A DNA stretch of 50,701 nt from Balnearium lithotrophicum (lineage in GTDB: Bacteria; Aquificota; Aquificia; Desulfurobacteriales; Desulfurobacteriaceae): positions 1 to 50,701 of the forward strand of contig NZ_FXTM01000014.1 in the NCBI RefSeq assembly GCF_900182585.1, given 5' to 3'. The stretch's first letter is position 1. The number at the start of each line of letters is the position of its first letter. The position numbers and the translations under genes are program-made. Under the pieces are notes generated by a model. It saw only the letters and a list, made by a program, of their open reading frames with translations. It was not told where the DNA came from and did no database searches. Positions 45,464 through 50,701 of this stretch are shown piece after piece.

Positions 45464-46077
45464 TGCAGTCTTTACCCTCTGAAACCCTTAAACGACTTGA
45501 AAGCCTTTTTTCTACTACCTGTTTACTCTTGGTCTTTTACCTTGAAGAACCCTTAAGGTTTGCAAATCTTGACATAGATGTCTGGTATGAGGGGAAAAGG
45601 TACGTTTCCGTTCCCTTCAAAATAGACGAGGTTTCAAGGGATGGGAGATTAACCTCAGATACCTTGGTAGTTACCTTTGATAACGTTTCCCTAATTCCTG
45701 CCTCAACGTTTTTAAACGGAGATAAGAGAGGGAACGGGGCAGAAGTTAAGTATGCCCTGATAGATGATTTTGGGAAACCTGTATCGGTCTTTTCTGTTTT
45801 TGACGGGATAATCGACCAGGTAAGAATTAAGGATGGAACTGCTGAGATTACGTTGGTAAGTGACCTTACCCGTTTTTCCAAAAATACTTTTAGAAAGCAC
45901 ATAGCCCTATGTCCATGGAGATTTAAAGACCAGAACTGTAAGTATTCGGGACCAGCATTTTCCTGCGATAAAACTTACGAAACCTGTCAAAAGCTTGGTA
46001 ATACAAAGCATTTTGGGGGGTTCCGCTATCTTCCGAACATAATGGAAAAACAGCTTCCTTGGGGAAGAAAAAAGTGA
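45463..46077 (+). CDS. Tail tip assembly protein, gpL-like, with Fe-S-type Cys cluster
   Basis: A 204-residue protein. The N-terminal two thirds are the beta-rich DUF2163-like domain. The C-terminus (about 148-190) has four Cys in CPWRFKDQNCKYSG, then SCDKTYETCQK, ending KHFGGFRYLP. Lambda gpL has the same four-Cys region, which binds a [4Fe-4S] cluster, and the same FGGFP end. It works in tail-tip assembly. Confidence 0.82.
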   Translation: MQSLPSETLKRLESLFSTTCLLLVFYLEEPLRFANLDIDVWYEGKRYVSVPFKIDEVSRDGRLTSDTLVVTFDNVSLIPASTFLNGDKRGNGAEVKYALIDDFGKPVSVFSVFDGIIDQVRIKDGTAEITLVSDLTRFSKNTFRKHIALCPWRFKDQNCKYSGPAFSCDKTYETCQKLGNTKHFGGFRYLPNIMEKQLPWGRKK

Positions 46078-46319
46078 GGTTAGCCGAGAAAGTAGAGAAG
46101 TTATTGGGGGAAAAGTTAGATATAGAAGGTGTTATTAAGGAGTTTTACCCCGACCTGTCAGGGCTAAAACAGGCAAGGATAAGAAGGGTTGGAGACGTTG
46201 TTAAGTGGAACGGTGAAATTATCGGCATATACCTTGGGAACGGCAATCTTTTAACGGCAGAACCTGACGGGGTTTGTGTTGTTCCAGTTCCAAAAGGTTC
46301 GACTTTCTGGAGGAAATGA
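46074..46319 (+). CDS. NlpC/P60-like remnant at gpK position
   Basis: From GTG 46074 (overlapping the gpL-like stop) it is 81 residues. RVGDVVKWNGEIIGIYLGNGNLLTA and the C-terminal VVPVPKGSTFWR resemble the second half of NlpC/P60 peptidases (G-D-V-V...H/G-I-Y-L-G), found in gpK. The catalytic Cys part of that family and the Mov34 domain are missing and the His is replaced. It may be a shortened structural relic, no longer a peptidase. Confidence 0.6.
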   Translation: MRLAEKVEKLLGEKLDIEGVIKEFYPDLSGLKQARIRRVGDVVKWNGEIIGIYLGNGNLLTAEPDGVCVVPVPKGSTFWRK

Positions 46320-49300
46320 TGGGATTCTTTCACAAGATAGGGCACTTCTTTTCTTCTACATTAGGGAGTGCTTTACTTTTGGGGGCTTCCTTCATTCCTT
46401 TTTTCACTCCGATTTCTACAATCTGGAAAATTGCAATAGTTGCAACAGCTTTTGCAGGTAGTTACGCTGCTGCTAAATATCAGCAGTCTCTTTTAAAGAG
46501 GTCCTTTGGAAAAATTTCTGCAGGGGGGTATTTAGCTAATACCCGCTCTACACAGAGTCAAATCCCTGTGGTTTATGGAAGGTGCAGGGTTGGGATTAAC
46601 TGGATTTGGGCGGCAACTTCAGGAAATAATAACGAGTATCTCTACATAGTGGGAACCCTTTCCGAAGGTCCTATTGAGAAAGTGGAAGAAATTTGGTTAG
46701 ACGGAAAACCTCTTGTAGGAGTGAAGGAAATAGAAAAATCAGAAAGCAAGGTTGTGAAGAAGATAACTAATCAGAGGATTAATAAGGTTAAGCTTACTGT
46801 AAGCTATCCAAAACTTCTATTATCATCAAGAGCCGACACTTTAGAAATCGCAAGGGGAGAAACAGTTGATAAAGGAAGTTATACTGTCAGTTTTTCTAAT
46901 GATGGAACTGTAACTGTTGAGGGAAAAGTTATTGACAATGTCTGTGTTAAATGGAGTTATGAGTGGGATGATTATACAAGCTTGACAAAGGTCTGCAAGG
47001 AATCCAAGCCTGTTTATCAAAGAATTAATTCCGTTACCTTTAATGAGTTTTCTACAGACGGGGGGAATACTTGGTTTAAAAGCCCTAACGATTTAGTTGA
47101 ATGGGACTACGTCGTAGGTGGTGAGGATAACTTTAATTCAAAGTTTGGAGGGCTATTCGACGAGGTGAAGAATCTCGGATTCACTGACAATGTCCCTTAT
47201 ACTGCATGTCTTATTGTAAGACTCAAATGGGCAACTGTGAAATCCGGAAACGTTATTCAACCCCGCTGGTCAGGAGTTCCGAACATAACGGCAGTTGTAA
47301 ACGGTAGAACTGTGGACAATAAGGGAACAGGCTTCAATAAGGATAATCCCGCTCTTATCCTCCTTGATTACCTCACAAATACAAGATACGGCCTTGGAAT
47401 ACCAGAAGAGAAAATAGACATAGAGAGCTTTCTTGAAGTAGCTCAATACTGTGATGAGCAGGGGTTCTCTTTCAATGGAGTAATCTACGATTCGTCTGCA
47501 AAGGATGTTGTGGAGCTCCTCTGCAATCATTTTAGGGGAATTCTTATAAAGAGTGGAGGGAAGTACAAACTCAAATACAAAAATCTCTACTTTGAATCTC
47601 CAGTTATGAAGTTTGACGAGGCAGACTACATTGAGGGTTCTTTCTCCTACGACTTACCATCAAGAACGAGAATTCCAAACTCCATAAAGGTTGAGTACAT
47701 AGACCCCGTTATGAACGATACTCCTAATACTCTAACCCTTGAAGTTCAAGACGATGTAACCGTTGAAGAAAATCCGATAGATATAAAGCTCTACGGTGTA
47801 GATAGACTTGGAGCTAAAAGGCTTGGAGCTTACTTCCTTGAAAGGGCAAGGCTTAATCATACAGTTACATTCACAACAACTACAAAAGCCCTCCCCTTAG
47901 AACCCGGGGACATAATCTCTGTTACCTATAAAGACTTCGGAATAGAGAATCAACTCTTTAGGGTGGAGGAAATCAGACAGGTTGACGATGATACGGTTTC
48001 CGTTGTTGCAGTTATAGAAGACTACAAACTCTACAATGAAGATATAGACCTTGAAATAAGAAATGTTGACGTTACAGACTTGCCATCCCCCAATGACCCC
48101 CCTCTGCCTGTAGTCCCTTCCGTCTTAGAGTCCACTGAGCTTGATAAAGACGGAACCCCTATGAGCTACGTTGTTGTTAGTTGGCCTCTAACAGAGGGAT
48201 ATATAGACCATTACGAGGTTTGGGTAAATGAGAGTGGGACCTGGGAATTGGCAGGGATAACGAAAGCACCCCCCTACAAAGTCTTGGTCAAAGCAGGTGA
48301 AACCTACAAAGTGAAGGTCATCCCTGTAACGATTTTCGGAATAAAGGCAGACTGGGAGGAGTCTCCGGAGGTTTCTATCTCCGTGGCTGGTATAACAGAA
48401 GGACCTGTTTTTTCTGGGGGACTGTCCACCAGTATAGACAACACAAAGAAACTCCTAACAGCTACCTGGTCAAGGGTAACTGATAAGGATTTTGACCATT
48501 TCACGGTAACTGTCTATAAGAAGGATACTAACGAAATCTTAGACCAATACTTTACATCTACTAACAAAATTACCATTCCGTTAAACTATGAAAGTGATAT
48601 AACAATTGGAGTTAAAGCCGTTAATACTTCAGGGGTAGCTTCAGAGGAATTTAGAGAAACCATAATAAGAAATCCTTTATTTCCTCTTATTGTAGGGCAT
48701 CTGAGCTGTGCTGGAAATGTTTTAATTATTAATCCCTGGAAGCCGCTAAACGGTAACCTTACAATAAAAACCCCTATCTTTTTGGTTAGGGATTTCTTCT
48801 CCAAAGGGTTTGCAGGACTCAGGTCAGGAAACCTAACAACAGACCAGCTAACCGGTTTGGGGTTTTATTTTGATAATGTAGTTCCTTATAACGATTCTCA
48901 GAAAACCTGTCATATTTATAAATTTTCACTAACAGGGGATTTATCACTTATTGACACAATAGAGCTACCGGAGGCTAAGGCTCATCCGTTCTATAGGACA
49001 GATACCTCTCCACTTTACGTTGCTGCATGGTTGGATGTTTTTGACTCTAACTTTTATGTAGCTTACTTAGAAAACAAAGATAATCCTACGTACTTAAAAA
49101 TCTTGAAAAACGGTTCTGACTGGAAAACTCTTGATATTTCGTCAGAAACAGCGAATGTGTACGGGTTTAACTGTAGAGTTTTTGTTTTTGAAAACGAGGA
49201 GTTTATAGCGGCTTATGATTACGAAGATAGCGATTTAAACTGGCATTGGAAAGTTTATTCTTCAAGAACAAACTCTTGGATTTCTACAGAAAAACTTGCA

Positions 49301-49561
49301 AGTTCAGGCAATATTTTCCCTCAGAAGATGAACGATGGGATTTTCTATATAACTAACGACTCTTCTCTTTCTCCGGCAGAACAGTACAGGAAGATAGACT
49401 TGAACCTCAACAATACTTTTCTTGCCAATGCCGACCACTTTAGGGCTTACAACCCTTATGAAAGAAATTGGTATATAGGGTATGTAGATGATTATCTCTA
49501 CCGTTTGACTCAGGACGGTAAAACAGAAACCTGGTGGTATGCTGTTTGGAATAAAGCCTAA
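46319..49561 (+). CDS. Central tail-tip/host specificity protein, gpJ-like
   Basis: A 1080-residue protein from the ATG at 46319 (GGAGG five bases before; an ATG three bases earlier is too close). Residues 10-50 are hydrophobic and RSTQSQIPVVYGRCRVG at about 75-92 is the conserved gpJ N-terminal signature. The barrel and hub parts reach to about 590, then two fibronectin-III-like domains (about 593-690 and 700-780) and a C-terminal receptor-binding part (about 780-1080), with no family match. Such C-terminal parts vary by host. The stop is inside a hairpin terminator. Confidence 0.88.
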   Translation: MGFFHKIGHFFSSTLGSALLLGASFIPFFTPISTIWKIAIVATAFAGSYAAAKYQQSLLKRSFGKISAGGYLANTRSTQSQIPVVYGRCRVGINWIWAATSGNNNEYLYIVGTLSEGPIEKVEEIWLDGKPLVGVKEIEKSESKVVKKITNQRINKVKLTVSYPKLLLSSRADTLEIARGETVDKGSYTVSFSNDGTVTVEGKVIDNVCVKWSYEWDDYTSLTKVCKESKPVYQRINSVTFNEFSTDGGNTWFKSPNDLVEWDYVVGGEDNFNSKFGGLFDEVKNLGFTDNVPYTACLIVRLKWATVKSGNVIQPRWSGVPNITAVVNGRTVDNKGTGFNKDNPALILLDYLTNTRYGLGIPEEKIDIESFLEVAQYCDEQGFSFNGVIYDSSAKDVVELLCNHFRGILIKSGGKYKLKYKNLYFESPVMKFDEADYIEGSFSYDLPSRTRIPNSIKVEYIDPVMNDTPNTLTLEVQDDVTVEENPIDIKLYGVDRLGAKRLGAYFLERARLNHTVTFTTTTKALPLEPGDIISVTYKDFGIENQLFRVEEIRQVDDDTVSVVAVIEDYKLYNEDIDLEIRNVDVTDLPSPNDPPLPVVPSVLESTELDKDGTPMSYVVVSWPLTEGYIDHYEVWVNESGTWELAGITKAPPYKVLVKAGETYKVKVIPVTIFGIKADWEESPEVSISVAGITEGPVFSGGLSTSIDNTKKLLTATWSRVTDKDFDHFTVTVYKKDTNEILDQYFTSTNKITIPLNYESDITIGVKAVNTSGVASEEFRETIIRNPLFPLIVGHLSCAGNVLIINPWKPLNGNLTIKTPIFLVRDFFSKGFAGLRSGNLTTDQLTGLGFYFDNVVPYNDSQKTCHIYKFSLTGDLSLIDTIELPEAKAHPFYRTDTSPLYVAAWLDVFDSNFYVAYLENKDNPTYLKILKNGSDWKTLDISSETANVYGFNCRVFVFENEEFIAAYDYEDSDLNWHWKVYSSRTNSWISTEKLASSGNIFPQKMNDGIFYITNDSSLSPAEQYRKIDLNLNNTFLANADHFRAYNPYERNWYIGYVDDYLYRLTQDGKTETWWYAVWNKA

Positions 49562-49574
49562 TTTTTAGGCTTTA
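49555..49574 (+). terminator. Hairpin terminator at the end of the gpJ-like gene
   Basis: Same 20-bp sequence as at 34943-34962, with the TAA stop of the gene in the stem; TTTATTT follows. It should end most of the late transcript, so the distal tail genes would have lower expression or a separate promoter. Confidence 0.6.
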
Positions 49575-49626
49575 TTTCTGCCTCCCTATGCACTAACCTA
49601 ATTACTAAAGTGTAGGGAGGCTTGTA

Positions 49627-50520
49627 ATGGAATTTCCCTTTACCCCTTCGTACGAATCCCTTTCAAAGCTAAAAGGAATAAAAGGGGATTGGGGGGACAA
49701 GTTTAAGGTTTCTCTTAACTTTTCTTTTAGTGGAACCCAAAAGAATGATTTTTTACTATTTCACTCAAAAAATAGCTTTAATAATTTCGACTACTATCTG
49801 AAAAACAAAACTGTAGGACAAGGGATAAGAAGTTCTTTTAAAGCAAAGGATGTTGATGCAGTTGTTTCTATAAAAGATGGAGCAACTCTCTGGGTAAACG
49901 AAAGCATTTCTGAAATTTCAGTTAATGCTGGAAGTGCAGACCAGACGCTAAATGTCTCTCTCTCCCCTATGGGAACCTTAAGAATTGCAATGGAATACGT
50001 GGGGGAAGAAGAGTATCTCTACATAGTAGAAGGTGATAACCTATTAATAATTTCTATTCAAAACGATACTCTTATGATGTCTTTAAAAACAACAAATAGT
50101 TCCTCAGCTGTAGGTATTTCTGTGAAAGATTTGTACGACGGGGGAGATTTAGGAAAAGTTATATCGTTTTCTGTAGGTTACGATTTAGAAAAGTTTACCT
50201 TATCTCACGGTGGGCATACAAAGAGCATCGAAAACAATGCAATTGATATGGCTAATGCTACTGTGCAGTGTCTCCAAAACACTTACGATTTCATTATTTT
50301 TGACACAGAATTTCCCGATAGAATCCTCCAAATTCTTAATCAACCGCTGACCGATTCCGTTTCTATTTCCGTAAACGAACCCGACATAAGCATTTCAGAA
50401 GCTGTCCCGACCTTTGTTTACGGAAGGCTGGGTGTAACTGCAACTTTCTTAACAAAAGAGGTCAAATTCACTCCAGAAGGAGATGTCTTTAAAACCAAAA
50501 TTGATTTAACAGAGGTGTAA
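49627..50520 (+). CDS. Distal tail protein, unknown
   Basis: A 297-residue beta-rich protein beginning MEFPFTPSYESLSKLKG. GGGAGG precedes the ATG. Low Cys, many Ser/Asn/Thr and alternating strands suggest a surface tail-fibre or adhesin-like fold, but I recognise no family. It lies after the gpJ-like gene, where phages carry variable receptor or fibre genes. Confidence 0.6.
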   Translation: MEFPFTPSYESLSKLKGIKGDWGDKFKVSLNFSFSGTQKNDFLLFHSKNSFNNFDYYLKNKTVGQGIRSSFKAKDVDAVVSIKDGATLWVNESISEISVNAGSADQTLNVSLSPMGTLRIAMEYVGEEEYLYIVEGDNLLIISIQNDTLMMSLKTTNSSSAVGISVKDLYDGGDLGKVISFSVGYDLEKFTLSHGGHTKSIENNAIDMANATVQCLQNTYDFIIFDTEFPDRILQILNQPLTDSVSISVNEPDISISEAVPTFVYGRLGVTATFLTKEVKFTPEGDVFKTKIDLTEV

Positions 50521-50521
50521 A

Positions 50522-50701
50522 TTGGGAGTAACGATAAAAACTTCCTTCCAGAATCAAATAGATGCCGTCAACGATGCAGTCAACTATGCTCACTCAAAAG
50601 TTGACAGCTTTGTAGCTGGTGTAAGGGGAGAATTCCCGTCTGTTAATGTTCATTTTAACTCTCAACTTATCTGTTCATCTGGAGCAGACGATAATGGTCT
50701 A
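50522..50701 (+). CDS. Start of a further tail gene (cut by window end)
   Basis: An open frame from TTG 50522 runs past the window end, giving 60 residues beginning LGVTIKTSFQNQIDAVNDAVNY. GAGGTG lies 6 bases before. Pattern and position suggest another fibre or assembly protein. Only the N-terminus is visible, so no function can be given. Confidence 0.5.
   Translation, partial: MGVTIKTSFQNQIDAVNDAVNYAHSKVDSFVAGVRGEFPSVNVHFNSQLICSSGADDNGL

Overview
The window reads as a chromosome segment of a thermophilic, anaerobic, probably autotrophic bacterium carrying most of a lambda-type prophage. The host genes fit a deep-branching lineage such as Aquificota/Desulfurobacteriaceae: a four-subunit pyruvate:ferredoxin oxidoreductase, an MglA/MglB pair, AGG/AGA-rich Arg codons and very tight, overlapping operons. 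The taxon is inferred from gene content and style, not from a database match.

Host part (1-15432). The left edge holds the 3' end of an insertion-sequence transposase, which interrupts a DUF218/ElyC-like gene that also carries a frameshift in a run of eight A/T. A long minus-strand operon follows: ybaB-recR-porG-porD-porA-porB-mglB-mglA-bioB-DUF218. Then come hflX (+), a TPR protein (-), a SurA_N chaperone-yicC-gmk-rpoZ-pyrK operon (+), a two-cluster iron-sulfur oxidoreductase subunit, a histidine phosphatase and sfsA.

Prophage (about 15444 to beyond the right edge). The left attachment site is a 3' fragment of tRNA-Leu(CAA) next to a tyrosine integrase. The intact tRNA should lie past position 50701. 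The integration/early arm (15.5-23.9 kb) holds int, small HTH, RHH and membrane proteins, an antirepressor (+), and a minus-strand operon with thyX, ssb, a Bet/RecT annealase, dut and small genes. That operon is read from a strong promoter through a cloverleaf-like RNA leader. The packaging module (24.1-28.0 kb, +) holds a gpZ-like tail protein, an HExxH protein, gpNu1-like and gpA-like terminase subunits. A minus-strand block (28.1-33.1 kb) reproduces the lambda right operon: Cro-like gene, terminator, CII-position HTH gene, O-like initiator with iterons inside it, P/DnaC-like loader, DnaB helicase and RuvC-like resolvase, plus a lipoprotein gene. Two S24-type self-cleaving repressors (33.2-34.9 kb, +) appear to be transcribed as leaderless mRNAs. 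They flank a truncated copy of an early gene.

The morphogenesis module (35.0-50.7 kb, +) runs in lambda order: gpW-like, portal, protease-capsid fusion, decoration protein, head-tail joiner, tail terminator, tail tube, two tail chaperones with a likely -1 frameshift, tape measure, gpM/gpL-like tip proteins, an NlpC/P60-like remnant, a gpJ-like tip protein and distal genes.

The most noteworthy signals are: (1) an origin of five 22-bp-spaced palindromic iterons inside the initiator gene with an AT-rich flank; (2) two leaderless repressor promoters; (3) a cloverleaf-like RNA leader on the early operon, 90 nt long; (4) an internal Shine-Dalgarno and in-frame ATG inside the protease-capsid fusion; (5) a T8 slippery site joining the two tail-chaperone frames; and (6) repeated GCTTTA/TAAAGC operators that link two early promoters to the repressor locus.
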